DNA of 64,000 bases from Acidobacteriota bacterium. Lineage in GTDB: Bacteria; Acidobacteriota; Terriglobia; Bryobacterales; Bryobacteraceae. Under the pieces are notes generated by a model, which worked only from the letters and a program-made list of their open reading frames with translations, did not search any database and was not told the DNA's origin. The DNA is taken from positions 62,001 through 126,000 of the forward strand of contig JAKOTR010000033.1 in the NCBI GenBank assembly GCA_029776225.1. Direction: 5' to 3'. A program made the translations under genes and the position numbers. This document shows, piece after piece, positions 31,762-40,859 of this stretch; the first letter of the stretch is position 1, and every line of letters begins with the position of its first letter.

Positions 31762-33107
31762 GGTTTAGCCTCCAATTCGGCTTTTTGCATCACCCGGGAT
31801 TTTTTCCCTCCGCTTGGCCGTTCGTGCGCAGCGGTATCCTTCTGGTCCCAGCGCGCGATAAGATACGGCTTCATTCTTTCGAAGCACAGACAAAGCTCTT
31901 CGATTTTTTCCTCCACCTGCGCGGAAAACAGGTTTTCGGTTTCGATGACAAACGACGCGACCCTCGCCAGATAAAGCGGGGTGAGCGACCGCAGGAGGTG
32001 GCCGCGTTCCAGCGGCTTCGCCCTGTGGGCGCAAGCGAACTCGGCGATAATCTGGAACCACAGCTCGTCGGGCAGATGAAAGGGACCATGCCCTTCCTGG
32101 AGACTGCGGTCGAGTTTCAGCACCGCGGTCAGGGTCTCCTTGTCGAGCGCCATCGCCCAGACCTCGGGCAGTTCGCGGCAGCCCCGGTGGAATGCGCCAA
32201 GCATGCGGTCGAGGTTCACCGCGATCGGGTCCAGTCCGACGTCGAAACGGAAACCAAACAGGTCCACCGGCGTGCTTCCGGTGCGGTTCCGCCAGACCGG
32301 CTCGTACTGCTCCATCAGCAGGAACACGCTCCCCACCACCTGATGCAGCATGGCGCTGAGGTCCGCTCCCGGGTCCTTCGCATCGTGCAGCTTCGCTCCG
32401 AGAAAGCTCTGGCAGATCCGGAAACCCTCGGCGATGGCGATTGTCGTCATCCAGATGTCTATGCCGTAGCGCGCGACGTCGGTTTCCCAGTCGTTCCTTT
32501 GCAGGTAACGGTCGATCAGCGCCGCCGACATGCCGAAGTCGCCGCCGATCGGCTGGCGCACCTGGGCCCCGTAGAGCGCCCGCGTCAGCGGATACACGAT
32601 GCTGTTCGTGATGGTGCCGTCGTACTTGTGCCGGTGATAATAAGGCGCCACGAAATCGTAGCCGGCATATAGAACCGGGCGCAGCAGCAGGTCGATCCAT
32701 TCCGGGGTAATCGACCGCAAATCGGAGTCGATCACCGCGCACGCCTTGGCGCCTAGCCGCTGCGCGATGGCAAAAATCATCCGGAACGCGCTGCCCTTCC
32801 CCGGAATCCCGTGATAGGGGAACGACAGCCGGTGCACGGGCAGCATGGGCGTGGATAACAGCAACAGCCGGGCATCGTCGAGTTGTGTCGATAGCACCGC
32901 CTCCCGCGTGCCGTCCGTGGATCCACCGTCCGAGTTTACGATTACCGCCGGAAACTGCGGAAAGTACTTGGCGAGCCCCGCCTGGGCGGCCCGCACAACG
33001 TGACTGATCGTCCGGACGTTGTTGAAGCTTGGAATGCCGATCACAATATCGGCCGTTTGGATACGCTGCAAGGCTATAATCGCCTGTTCAGAGAGCAGGC
33101 TGTCCAC
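31758..33107 (-). CDS. GT-A glycosyltransferase, mannosylglycerate-synthase-like
   Basis: ~449 residues, no TM. The N-terminal GT-A fold has DIVIGIPSFNN, VNSDGGSTDGT, the PGKGSAFRM donor loop and a DSD metal motif in AVIDSDLRSITPEWID. The middle (PYYHRHKYDGTITNSIVYPLTRAL, QPIGGDFGMS, YGIDIWMTTIAIAEGF; cited in parts) follows the layout of Rhodothermus mannosylglycerate synthase. The likely product is a glycosylglycerate or related solute; donor and acceptor are unproven. I use GTG 33107 because GGAAGGGAG lies five nt upstream, although the frame opens at 33131. Confidence 0.75.
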   Translation of the reverse strand: MDSLLSEQAIIALQRIQTADIVIGIPSFNNVRTISHVVRAAQAGLAKYFPQFPAVIVNSDGGSTDGTREAVLSTQLDDARLLLLSTPMLPVHRLSFPYHGIPGKGSAFRMIFAIAQRLGAKACAVIDSDLRSITPEWIDLLLRPVLYAGYDFVAPYYHRHKYDGTITNSIVYPLTRALYGAQVRQPIGGDFGMSAALIDRYLQRNDWETDVARYGIDIWMTTIAIAEGFRICQSFLGAKLHDAKDPGADLSAMLHQVVGSVFLLMEQYEPVWRNRTGSTPVDLFGFRFDVGLDPIAVNLDRMLGAFHRGCRELPEVWAMALDKETLTAVLKLDRSLQEGHGPFHLPDELWFQIIAEFACAHRAKPLERGHLLRSLTPLYLARVASFVIETENLFSAQVEEKIEELCLCFERMKPYLIARWDQKDTAAHERPSGGKKSRVMQKAELEAKP

Positions 33108-33139
33108 TCGATCTCCCTTCCTGCTCAGCATACCCCTTT

Positions 33140-34369
33140 CTATGCCGCGCAGGCTTCGGCTGGGGCAGCCGTATCCTCGGCGGCTGCTTCAAGAAGAAGA
33201 TCGAAAAACTCGGGAATCGCCGACAGCACACGGTTCCAGCTCGGGATCAGCGGCCGGCCGAGCGGGTCCTCGCAAAACTCCTCGGCCGCCTCCTGGAGGC
33301 TCTTGGCGAAGGTCGCGACGGCGAGCTCCTCAGCGTGGCGGTCGAAGCACAGGCCGTTCAGCAGGGCATCGGCATAGTAGCGGTCGATGGTGTCTTCGGC
33401 AAGCCGGACATAGCGCACCTGCAGGCTGCGGAAGTGATCCCGGGTAAGCACGATTCCCTCCCCGGCCATGGTGCGGAACAGCGACTTGGAGATGTCCACC
33501 GTCATGCGCCGCAGCCCTTTCGTCGGATCGTTCTCCGAAAGGCTCTGGTGTTTGTGCTCGTAGTTGTCGGCGAGGTCCACCTGGCACACCCGGGCCGTGC
33601 TGCAGTTGCGGAAAACCTCGGCCAGAACGCCTACCTCCAGCCCCCAGTCGCCCGGAATCCGGTTGACGCGCGCCAGTTTCGCCTTCATCGCAAACTCGCC
33701 GGCCAGTGCGTAGCGGAAGCTGTCCAGAAACTCGAGGAACGGGGCACCGGACACCATGCCCTTCAGGGCCCTGATCAGCGGCGTAATGAACAGCCGGGTG
33801 GCGCGGCCGTGCATGCGGTCCGTCGTTCTCGCGTAGTACCCCTTGCAGAACTCGAATCCCAGGTTCGGGTTCGCAACCGGGTAGCACAACCTGGCCAGCA
33901 TGCGCCGGTCGTAGTTCAGGATGTCGCAGTCGTGCAGGGCGATGACGTTGCAGTCGCCGCGGGCCAGCAAATAGCCGTAGGCCAGCCAGCACGACCGGCC
34001 CTTGCCGTCCGGGCCAGCCGAAAGGTTCGCATCTTCCAGCATCCGGAAAAGCGCCTGCGTCCGCTCGCTGTCGACCCAGAGGATGGTCACGTTAGAGAAG
34101 TCTTTGAAAAATTCCCGCACGTGCTCGTACTGGCGGGCATTGGCGCGGCCCAGAACAACCACGATCCGCCGGAGGTATCGCACCCGCGCCAGTTCCGCCC
34201 GTATGCGAATCATGGCTGAGGTCTCAAACTCCGAATACAGGGCCGGCAGAACCAACCCGATGGGATTCTGCTCGGCAAACTCCTCGAGCTCAGCCTCCAG
34301 CCTGGGCAGACCGTCAGGGTTCAGGCGGTGGAGCGTCGTGACCATTCCGGTCTGGTAAAAATCGCCCAT
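33140..34369 (-). CDS. GT-A glycosyltransferase, glucosyl-3-phosphoglycerate-synthase-like (GT81)
   Basis: 409 residues. GT81-like features: GLVLPALYSEFET, the GKGRSCWLAYGYL donor loop, the metal motif in ALHDCDILNYDRRM, then FCKGYYAR, ALAGEFAM and the acceptor-site stretch IPGDWGLEVGVLAEVF. The VDLADNYEHKHQSL metal-binding His region is also present. GpgS makes glucosyl-3-phosphoglycerate, the precursor of glucosylglycerate; no GpgP phosphatase is in the window. The start at 34369 is fixed by AAGGAGG (AGGAGG at 34375-34380); the longer frame to 34474 is probably untranslated. First gene of the operon with the next glycosyltransferase and the channel. Confidence 0.78.
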   Translation of the reverse strand: MGDFYQTGMVTTLHRLNPDGLPRLEAELEEFAEQNPIGLVLPALYSEFETSAMIRIRAELARVRYLRRIVVVLGRANARQYEHVREFFKDFSNVTILWVDSERTQALFRMLEDANLSAGPDGKGRSCWLAYGYLLARGDCNVIALHDCDILNYDRRMLARLCYPVANPNLGFEFCKGYYARTTDRMHGRATRLFITPLIRALKGMVSGAPFLEFLDSFRYALAGEFAMKAKLARVNRIPGDWGLEVGVLAEVFRNCSTARVCQVDLADNYEHKHQSLSENDPTKGLRRMTVDISKSLFRTMAGEGIVLTRDHFRSLQVRYVRLAEDTIDRYYADALLNGLCFDRHAEELAVATFAKSLQEAAEEFCEDPLGRPLIPSWNRVLSAIPEFFDLLLEAAAEDTAAPAEACAA

Positions 34370-34466
34370 TTTTGCCTCCTTAATTAAGCTTAATGACCGA
34401 TCGCAGCGGTTCCAATACTGGCTAGTTTCCACCCCGAAACGGGAAACGCCGTAGAGGGGCTCTTTT

Positions 34467-35027
34467 TCAGGCACTAACGCCCGCTGCTTCGGTTTCCAGC
34501 CGCCAGTGATCCCAGGCAGCGGTTATTATGCCGACAAGTTCCTCTGACTCGAAGGGCTTGGCCAGCACATCGTACCCGCCTGCGTGAACAACCTCGTTCC
34601 ACAGGCGATCGTCCGCGCGGTTCGCCACCACGATGAGCCGGGGCGCCGGACGCAGCGACGCTTTCTGCACTGCGGCCCAGACGTCCTTCCAGCAGCCGCC
34701 CGGAAATGTCCTTTCCACGACGACTACCGGTATTGTTGCCTTTCGCAACAGGACATCCGCCCGGCGGAGGCTGCGCGCCCGGAGCAGGCGAAAATCAGGC
34801 TTCCGCAGTATGCTCCTGAGGGCCGCGTGGTCGTTGTCGAAAGGACCTACCAGCAACAGCGGAATCTGCGGGCGGTCCCGATGGACGGCACGTTGATGCT
34901 CCGCGATCCAGATCCTGGCTTCGACATCGAAACGGCCCACGCGACTTTCCCGCGGGACAATGCGCTCCAAGAATCTCCTCCGGTGTCCGATTTTCTTAGG
35001 ATACGAACCCGGCCCTGGCGTGCCCAT
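34467..35027 (-). CDS. Degenerate response-regulator receiver (pseudo-receiver)
   Basis: 186 residues. An unusual basic N-terminus (~1-53) precedes a single receiver-like domain: first strand PLLLVGPFDNDH, then PVVVVERTFPGG where the phosphoacceptor Asp is Glu (residue 105), then LIVVANRADD and the conserved Lys in DVLAKPFES (157). The Asp-to-Glu change could mimic the phosphorylated state or mean loss of phosphotransfer. No output domain. It lies 97 nt upstream of the GT81-like gene on the same strand and may regulate that operon by protein contact. Confidence 0.65.
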   Translation of the reverse strand: MGTPGPGSYPKKIGHRRRFLERIVPRESRVGRFDVEARIWIAEHQRAVHRDRPQIPLLLVGPFDNDHAALRSILRKPDFRLLRARSLRRADVLLRKATIPVVVVERTFPGGCWKDVWAAVQKASLRPAPRLIVVANRADDRLWNEVVHAGGYDVLAKPFESEELVGIITAAWDHWRLETEAAGVSA

Positions 35028-35122
35028 CCCGCATTTCCTGTATCCTGTGCCGGAAGGGACGTGAGACGGTTTCTTTGGAAGCCAAGGGAGGCGAGGTGGG
35101 AACTGAAAGCTAAGTTGTCTGC

Positions 35123-35566
35123 CTACAGAGACTTACGTAAAACTGGGGCCAGCGCGCGGTCGAATGACAGGCTTCCCGCGCCACTAACCAGCAGGAACAG
35201 CGAGCCGAGAAGCATACAGTAGTCCGTCCGCGACTCATGGGCCATCGCCCAGAAGCCCCTCGCCATGAGAATCGGGATTTTCGTTGTGGCGATTGCTACT
35301 AACATATTGATAATAAGTGGAATGGCAGCCAGCCGGGTGGCCAGCCCGACAATTAACAGCGCCCCGCAAACCACTTCGACGCCGCCTACGAAGGGCGCCG
35401 TGACGTCCGGCAGCGGGATACCGATCTTCGCAAACCGCCCCGCACCCAGCGCCGCCGGGAACAGGAATTTCTGGATCCCTTCGGAGAGGAATACACCTCC
35501 CACCATAAGCCGTATCAGGATGTTGGCGCGCGGAGCCCCGGCGTAGAAAACCCAGCGGCGAGTCAT
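35123..35566 (-). CDS. DoxX family membrane protein
   Basis: 147 residues with four membrane helices, matching DoxX: ILIRLMVGGVFLSEGIQKFLFP at the N-terminus, a central FVGGVEVVCGALLIVGLATRLAAIPLI (quoted in part) and YCMLLGSLFLLVSG at the end. DoxX proteins are linked to quinone/thiosulfate oxidation or redox stress in some bacteria; the role here is unknown. Probably a single-gene unit followed by the pseudo-receiver gene. Confidence 0.85.
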   Translation of the reverse strand: MTRRWVFYAGAPRANILIRLMVGGVFLSEGIQKFLFPAALGAGRFAKIGIPLPDVTAPFVGGVEVVCGALLIVGLATRLAAIPLIINMLVAIATTKIPILMARGFWAMAHESRTDYCMLLGSLFLLVSGAGSLSFDRALAPVLRKSL

Positions 35567-35750
35567 ACCCCATTATGCCCCCGCAAAGTATTTAAGGAAC
35601 TTAAAAAGGGCGTCCCCGGCGCGCCTGAGAGACGAAGAGCACAGGAACCAGCCCGCAAGGAGATTTTGAGAACGCAAAAAGAGTCCGCCTCGCGATGTGG
35701 ATTGCGCGCAGGAGCGAGACCTTACCTCACAGACTTGGGTGTAAGGCCGC

Positions 35751-35793
35751 AAAAAAAGCGTCCGCCTTCCGGGCTCAAGAAGAAGGCGGACGC
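35751..35793 (-). terminator. Rho-independent terminator of the TIGR03437 gene
   Basis: A perfect 12-bp GC-rich stem (35758-35769 with 35782-35793, 12-nt loop) is followed on the minus strand by seven T residues (35757-35751). It begins 9 nt past the stop of the 35803-37515 gene and is the clearest intrinsic terminator in the window. Confidence 0.92.
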
Positions 35794-35802
35794 AAGGAGC
35801 GA

Positions 35803-37515
35803 TTACTCGATCGCCACGAGCACTTCTCTGGTGACGTCGTCCCCTACCCGCATCCAGAACGGCACCCGGTCGCCTTTCGGCGCGTCGTCCGGTATGCGGA
35901 CGTTGATCCGGTAGACCCCGACCAGACCCGGCGCCAGGCCCGCATAATCCGGCGTCGAGGACGGCGGATCGCCGAACGGCCAGCGCGGCCCGAAAAACGC
36001 CGTTACCGGCGCCGTGAGACGCGCCAGCGGTTCTTCCGACGGACCGGCTTCCGCCGTGCGGATCTCCGGAGAAACCGGCCCGAATCCGAATCCGTAGACC
36101 ACCAAAATGTCGCCCGGACGCGCGCGTTGCGCCGGAAGGCCCGGCGCCGGCGGCATCGGCAGGGTGTAGCCGCGAGAGGCATTCTGGATTACGCCGTACT
36201 CGCCGAAAGGCAGGATGCGCGGCCCGCGCTCGTGCAGTTGCACCGCCACGGTATTGCCCAGCCATCCGTCGCGCTCCACCTGCACGTAAACCTCGCCCAG
36301 CGGCGTCTCAAACGGCATCTGGAAGTTGATTTGGCCGTAAGAGACATAGAAAAGGGGGGCCGGTTCGCCGTTCACCAGCACGCGCGTGCCGCCGAGTTGT
36401 GTGGGCAGGGGGATGCTTTCGGCGCTTTTGGGTCCGTCATAGGCGAGTTGCTCGCCGAACAGCGCCATGATCTGCCCCGGAGCCACGGGGTCCTGCGGCA
36501 GGAAGGTGGCGGCGTTCACGGTACCGCGGTAGAAAGCCAGCGGCGGCCCCTGCGCCACGACCTCAAGCTCCACGGGAACCGTGACCGTGCCGTTCACCGC
36601 GTTGCTCTCAAAGGCGAGCGAACCCCGGTAGAGCCCGGGCCCGAGGCCCGCCGGATCGGCCGTGACCAGAGACTCCTCCTGGGAATACGACAGCCACTCC
36701 CCGCCGGATGTAGTGGACACCGCAACGCTGGAGACGCTCAGCTCTCCCTCGCCGCGGTTGTGCAGGTACAGACTCTGGGACTGTTTCGGCGTGCTCTCGG
36801 CGATGCGGAAGGAGATTTTGGGCGAGGAGGGCTCGACGATGGGTTCCGTCGTGACGTGCAGCGTGACGTTGACCCGCTTGTTATCCGCGGCGAATTCCGA
36901 GTTCGAAATCGTCACCGAGCCGGAGTATCGCCCCGGCCCCATCCCTTCCTGGGGTGTTGCGGTTACGATGTGCGTAAACCCGAACCGAAAGCTGCCGTTG
37001 CCATGGGTGGCAATGGCAAGCCAGGGCCGGCCGTCCTGGGTCTTCACGTTCCATCGAACCGGCTGGTTGGTTGTCATCTTTGCCGAGGCCGACCCGTTCG
37101 GCGCGGCGTACAACTCGATTCCGTCGGGCACGCCCCCGCCGATCTGCACGATAACCAGGATGGTCTGGGGCGCATCGACCGCAGCAGGATCGCTTACGGT
37201 GATCGTGGCCGTATGAGTTCCGGGTTCCAGATTGGCGGTCAGGAGCGCAACCTCGATGGGCAGGCACGAGCCCGCGGGAGCGGCGCAAGCCCGCGGCGCG
37301 CCGAGCGACGGCTGCGCCCATGAGGCCGACGTCGCGAGCGAGAGCGAGAGCTGGCCGTCGCCCGCATTCCAGGCATCGACAAACTGGGGCGAGCCGTTAT
37401 GGCCTTTCGCAATCGAGTAAGGGCCGATCGCCGTGTGGGCCAGCCGCAGCTTGGGAGCGGCCGCCGCGGCGCCGGTGAAGATCAGAAGGAGTGCCGCCGT
37501 CCGGAATGCGCTCAT
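35803..37515 (-). CDS. Secreted BACON-like / TIGR03437 (Solibacter C-terminal domain) protein
   Basis: 570 residues with a signal peptide (MSAFRTAALLLIFTGAAAAA). Residues ~30-320 hold three immunoglobulin-like BACON-type modules (SLSLATSASWAQPS, KMTTNQPVRWNV, VSTTSGGEWLSYSQEE), each followed by an 'L-x-P-G-x-Y/H' strand. Residues ~332-565 match TIGR03437: VNAATFLPQDPVAPGQIMAL, NGEPAPLFYVSYGQINFQMP, ILVVYGFGFGPVSP (parts). The family is abundant in Solibacter and its relatives; function unknown, likely extracellular adhesion or carbohydrate contact. The first ~235 nt upstream and the terminator suggest a monocistronic unit. Confidence 0.88.
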   Translation of the reverse strand: MSAFRTAALLLIFTGAAAAAPKLRLAHTAIGPYSIAKGHNGSPQFVDAWNAGDGQLSLSLATSASWAQPSLGAPRACAAPAGSCLPIEVALLTANLEPGTHTATITVSDPAAVDAPQTILVIVQIGGGVPDGIELYAAPNGSASAKMTTNQPVRWNVKTQDGRPWLAIATHGNGSFRFGFTHIVTATPQEGMGPGRYSGSVTISNSEFAADNKRVNVTLHVTTEPIVEPSSPKISFRIAESTPKQSQSLYLHNRGEGELSVSSVAVSTTSGGEWLSYSQEESLVTADPAGLGPGLYRGSLAFESNAVNGTVTVPVELEVVAQGPPLAFYRGTVNAATFLPQDPVAPGQIMALFGEQLAYDGPKSAESIPLPTQLGGTRVLVNGEPAPLFYVSYGQINFQMPFETPLGEVYVQVERDGWLGNTVAVQLHERGPRILPFGEYGVIQNASRGYTLPMPPAPGLPAQRARPGDILVVYGFGFGPVSPEIRTAEAGPSEEPLARLTAPVTAFFGPRWPFGDPPSSTPDYAGLAPGLVGVYRINVRIPDDAPKGDRVPFWMRVGDDVTREVLVAIE

Positions 37516-37561
37516 GGCTCGTATCTCCTGCCTCTCTAAGACAAAGCTGGCGGCTTTTTAA

Positions 37562-37636
37562 CGACTCCGGCGCCCGGCCAACAGCAGCACCGCACGGCCG
37601 GGCGTATTGGAGTCGAGCTATACGCACGGCCGTGCG
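37562..37636. repeat. Nested inverted repeats between tpiA and the TIGR03437 gene
   Basis: Outer arms 37562-37568/37609-37615 (7 bp) flank inner arms 37571-37579/37596-37604 (9 bp, perfect), giving a long two-part stem. A 14-bp perfect palindrome (37623-37636) follows directly. It lies 55-130 nt past the tpiA stop. It may end the six-gene operon, although no T-run is adjacent, or it may be a mobile-type palindromic element. Confidence 0.5.
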
Positions 37637-37690
37637 GCAGAACCAGCCGCGCCGGTTCCGGTGTGTGACGGGGATTTTTCGGCGAGCGCT

Positions 37691-38440
37691 TTAGAAATTG
37701 ACGATCTTGCCGAAGCTGGCGGGATCCAGGCTCGCGCCGCCCACCAGCACGCCGTCGATATCCGGCTGCGCCATGAGGTTTTTCACGTTGTCCGGCTTCA
37801 CGCTGCCGCCGTACAAAATGCGAACGGCGTCGGCCGCAGCCTTTCCGTAGACGGCCTCGGCCCGGCTCCGCAGAAACCGGTGCGCCTCCTCGGCGATTTC
37901 GGGCGTGGCCGTCCGGCCCGTGCCAATCGCCCATACCGGCTCATACGCGATCACGATTTTCGCGAACTGCTCCGCGCTTAGCTTGGCGATGCCACCGGCG
38001 AACTGCGCCTCCAGCACGGCTTCGGTCTTGCCGGCCTCGCGCTCTTGCAGATGTTCGCCGACGCAGACGATCGGCTTCAGGCCGTATTCAAGCGCCGCCT
38101 GCGTCCGCTTCAGCACCGTCTCATCGGTCTCGCCGAAGTACTGCCGCCGCTCGCTGTGGCCGATGATCACCCACTGTATGCCGAGGGCCGTCAGCATCGG
38201 TCCGGAAACCTCTCCGGTATAGGCGCCTTCCTTCGCCCAGAACACGTTCTGCGCCCCGATCTCGATCCGCGAGCCTTTGGCCGCGGCAACGGCGGCGGCC
38301 AGGTTCGTAAACGGGGGGCAGATCACGATGTCGGCGTGATCGGATTTCTCCACCAGCGGCCGGAACTTCTCAAAGAATTCAGTAGTCTCGGAGGCGGTCT
38401 TGTACATCTTCCAGTTGCCCGCCATTAGTGGTCTTCTCAT
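37691..38440 (-). CDS. tpiA: Triosephosphate isomerase
   Basis: Interconverts dihydroxyacetone phosphate and glyceraldehyde-3-phosphate in the cytosol. 249 residues, canonical. The active-site Asn-Lys is in GNWKMYK, His in [12 protein letters not shown], Glu in [15 protein letters not shown]. The phosphate loops IGTGRTA and YGGSVKPDN are intact. It is the last gene of the run from yebC, overlapping deoB by 4 bp, so it is expressed together with nucleoside and DNA-repair genes rather than with glycolytic neighbours. Confidence 0.98.
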   Translation of the reverse strand: MRRPLMAGNWKMYKTASETTEFFEKFRPLVEKSDHADIVICPPFTNLAAAVAAAKGSRIEIGAQNVFWAKEGAYTGEVSGPMLTALGIQWVIIGHSERRQYFGETDETVLKRTQAALEYGLKPIVCVGEHLQEREAGKTEAVLEAQFAGGIAKLSAEQFAKIVIAYEPVWAIGTGRTATPEIAEEAHRFLRSRAEAVYGKAAADAVRILYGGSVKPDNVKNLMAQPDIDGVLVGGASLDPASFGKIVNF

Positions 38441-39606
38441 AGGATTTCGTCTAGAAAACTAGTTCCTTTCTCAAGATGAAGATCAAAATTGTGAGCCACG
38501 GTGCGGCCGATGTCGGCAAGCGTCGCGCGGATGCCGAGGTTGTGCCCCCGGCGCGCGCGCGGGCCGTAGACCAGCAGCGGCACGTACTCGCGGCTGTGGT
38601 CGGTCGAGGGCGTGGTTGGGTCGTTGCCGTGGTCAGCGGTGAAAATCACGAGGTCGTCCTCGCGCAGGCGCCCAAGCAACTCGGGAACCCAGGCGTCCAC
38701 CGCTTCCAGCGCCGCCGCGTAGCCCTCGACGTCGTTTCTATGGCCGTATAAGGCGTCAAAATCTACCAAATTCGTGAATATAAGTCCAGTTGAAGCGCTA
38801 TCCAGCGCGGCCAAAGTCTTTTCCATGCCATCGGCGTTTCCTTTGGTGGGCAAGGAACGCGCGACGCCGCGCCCGAGAAAAACATCGGATACCTTTCCGA
38901 CCGTAACCACCGGAACGCCCGCCGCAGCCAGGCGGTCGAGCAGCATGCCCTCGGGCGGCGGCACGGCGTAGTCGTGGCGGCTGGCGTTGTCGCGCTGGAA
39001 AGCGCCGGGCTCACCCACGAACGGCCGCGCGATGACGCGTCCCACCTCGTGCGGCCCTCGCAGGATCTCCCGCGCGATCTCGCACATGCGGTACAACTCG
39101 GGCAGCGGGATCACGTCCTCGTGTGCCGCGATTTGAAAGACGCTGTCCGCCGACGTATATACGATCGGCGAGCCCGTGCGCATGTGCTCTTCCCCGAGTT
39201 CCTTGATGATCTCGGTGCCCGACGCCGGGCGGTTCCCGAGCGTCTTCCGGCCGGTTCGCCGCTCGAACTCCCCGATGATCTCCGGCGGAAAACCGTTCAG
39301 ATAGACCGGGAACGGCCGGGCGAGATGGATGCCGGCAATTTCCCAATGGCCGGTGGTGGTGTCCTTTCCGGGGGAAGCCGGCGCGCAGAGCCCGTATGAG
39401 GCGGCGGGCCGCTCCACCGGTTCCAGGCCGGCGATGGGACGGATGTTAGCCAGCCCGAGGCCGCGAAAATTGGGCAGCCGCATTGGCCGCACGCGCGCGA
39501 TGTTGCCCAGGGTGTCGCTGCCGGAATCACCGTACGCGGCGGCGTCGGGCGCTTCGCCCGCTCCCACGCTGTCGAGCACGATGATGGCGACGCGGCGGAA
39601 CCTCAT
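38437..39606 (-). CDS. deoB: Phosphopentomutase
   Basis: Converts (deoxy)ribose-1-phosphate to the 5-phosphate in nucleoside salvage. 389 residues of the alkaline-phosphatase superfamily. The N-terminal metal site with [16 protein letters not shown] and the later [18 protein letters not shown] metal cluster are intact, and TTGHWEIAG is the family hallmark. The start overlaps the TPR-thioredoxin gene by 4 bp and the stop overlaps tpiA by 4 bp. The two together channel ribose phosphate towards glycolysis. Confidence 0.97.
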   Translation of the reverse strand: MRFRRVAIIVLDSVGAGEAPDAAAYGDSGSDTLGNIARVRPMRLPNFRGLGLANIRPIAGLEPVERPAASYGLCAPASPGKDTTTGHWEIAGIHLARPFPVYLNGFPPEIIGEFERRTGRKTLGNRPASGTEIIKELGEEHMRTGSPIVYTSADSVFQIAAHEDVIPLPELYRMCEIAREILRGPHEVGRVIARPFVGEPGAFQRDNASRHDYAVPPPEGMLLDRLAAAGVPVVTVGKVSDVFLGRGVARSLPTKGNADGMEKTLAALDSASTGLIFTNLVDFDALYGHRNDVEGYAAALEAVDAWVPELLGRLREDDLVIFTADHGNDPTTPSTDHSREYVPLLVYGPRARRGHNLGIRATLADIGRTVAHNFDLHLEKGTSFLDEIL

Positions 39607-40859
39607 TCGCCAAGCGCCTGCCGGATGCGGGCGGTCAGCATGTCCACAAAGCGATCGGGGTTGAACCTCATCCGGCTCTCGACTTCGCCCTTTTTACCGA
39701 TCAGGACGGCGGTGGGGATGACATCGATACCCAGCGCGGCAGAAAGACCGTCCTCGAAATAAACCTTGTCGTCCCAGTTGTTCTCGGCGATGAACTCCGG
39801 CACGCGCGAGCGGTCCTCGTCGGTGTTGATCGACAGGAAGACCACGTCGGGGCGGCTCCGGAACTCCTGCTTGACCTTTTCGTAGAGCGGATACTGAGCG
39901 CGGCACGGACCGCACCAGGTAGCCCAGAAATCCAGGACCAGCACCTTTCCTCGCAGCGAGGAGAGCGCAAGCTTATCGCCGCGAAGCCCGGAAAGCGTGA
40001 ACTCCATGGGATCGGAAAGCTCCGCGTTCGGATCGAGCTCCCGCAACCGCGCCCGGCGTTCGGCGATGAGCGCGGCCGTGCGATCGTACGCCTGGAGGAT
40101 CAGATCGCCCAGCCCCGTCTCCGAGCCTTTGAGCTTGCGGTAAAGCTCGCCCATCCGGCGGCGATCCGCGGCGCGGGAGGCATCGCTGGCGCGGGGGTCG
40201 GGGAGGGTGAACGCGTCGGCGTAGTGCGGAATCGCCTCTTCCAGCCGTCCGGCTTCGGCCAGCCAGCGGCCGATCTCGCGCGCGCCTTCACTGGTCGGCC
40301 AGGTTTCGTAACTCCTGCGCGCCAGCTCTACGGCCTCGGGGCTGCGGCCCAGCGTGCCTGCCGCGCGCGCCTGCAGCACGAGCGCCTTGGCAAGGCCGCG
40401 GTCGATCCGCTCGCGCCAGCGCGCCGCGCGGATGCGTGAAGGACGCTCGGTCCCGTCAAGCTCGCGGTATGCCTCTTCCAGGCGGCGGGAGTAGTTGAGC
40501 GCGCGTCCGGCGGCGGGCTTGTCCTCAGATGCAAGCAGTGCTTCCGCCACGCGGCCGAGAAGCTCCACGTCGCCGGGATCGCGCGCCAGCACGCGCTCGC
40601 CGTAGAGCGCGATGCGGCGGTTGTCATTCAGCTCGATAGCGGCCTTCACCAACCCGCGTTCCAGATCGGCGCGCCGTTCGGTTTGCGGAAATCTTGCGAG
40701 GTGATTTTCGAGGCCGCGCACAAAATCAATGGTGCTGGAACCGGCCTCGACGAGGGCGCGGTAGAGGGCCTCGTCTTCGGTTTCCCGGCTATCCTGCGCG
40801 CCGGCGGCCAGTGCGGCAGCGCAGAGGATCCACAGGACGGCAGGGATGCGCGCCTTCAT
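39603..40859 (-). CDS. TPR-like / TlpA-type thioredoxin fusion, exported
   Basis: 418 residues with a signal peptide ([14 protein letters not shown]). Residues ~25-270 are helical TPR-like repeats ([19 protein letters not shown]). Residues ~285-418 form a TlpA/ResA-type thioredoxin domain with the redox pair in [15 protein letters not shown] (~313) and [11 protein letters not shown] after it. It probably acts as a periplasmic thiol-disulfide reductant; the TPR part would recruit a client. It overlaps its neighbours on both sides by 4 bp. Confidence 0.88.
   Translation of the reverse strand: MKARIPAVLWILCAAALAAGAQDSRETEDEALYRALVEAGSSTIDFVRGLENHLARFPQTERRADLERGLVKAAIELNDNRRIALYGERVLARDPGDVELLGRVAEALLASEDKPAAGRALNYSRRLEEAYRELDGTERPSRIRAARWRERIDRGLAKALVLQARAAGTLGRSPEAVELARRSYETWPTSEGAREIGRWLAEAGRLEEAIPHYADAFTLPDPRASDASRAADRRRMGELYRKLKGSETGLGDLILQAYDRTAALIAERRARLRELDPNAELSDPMEFTLSGLRGDKLALSSLRGKVLVLDFWATWCGPCRAQYPLYEKVKQEFRSRPDVVFLSINTDEDRSRVPEFIAENNWDDKVYFEDGLSAALGIDVIPTAVLIGKKGEVESRMRFNPDRFVDMLTARIRQALGE

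Noticed and set aside
35569-35760. Possible promoter or RNA gene upstream of doxX
   Set aside because: Only the terminator stem stands out; a nearby 6-bp repeat pair is too short to support an RNA gene.
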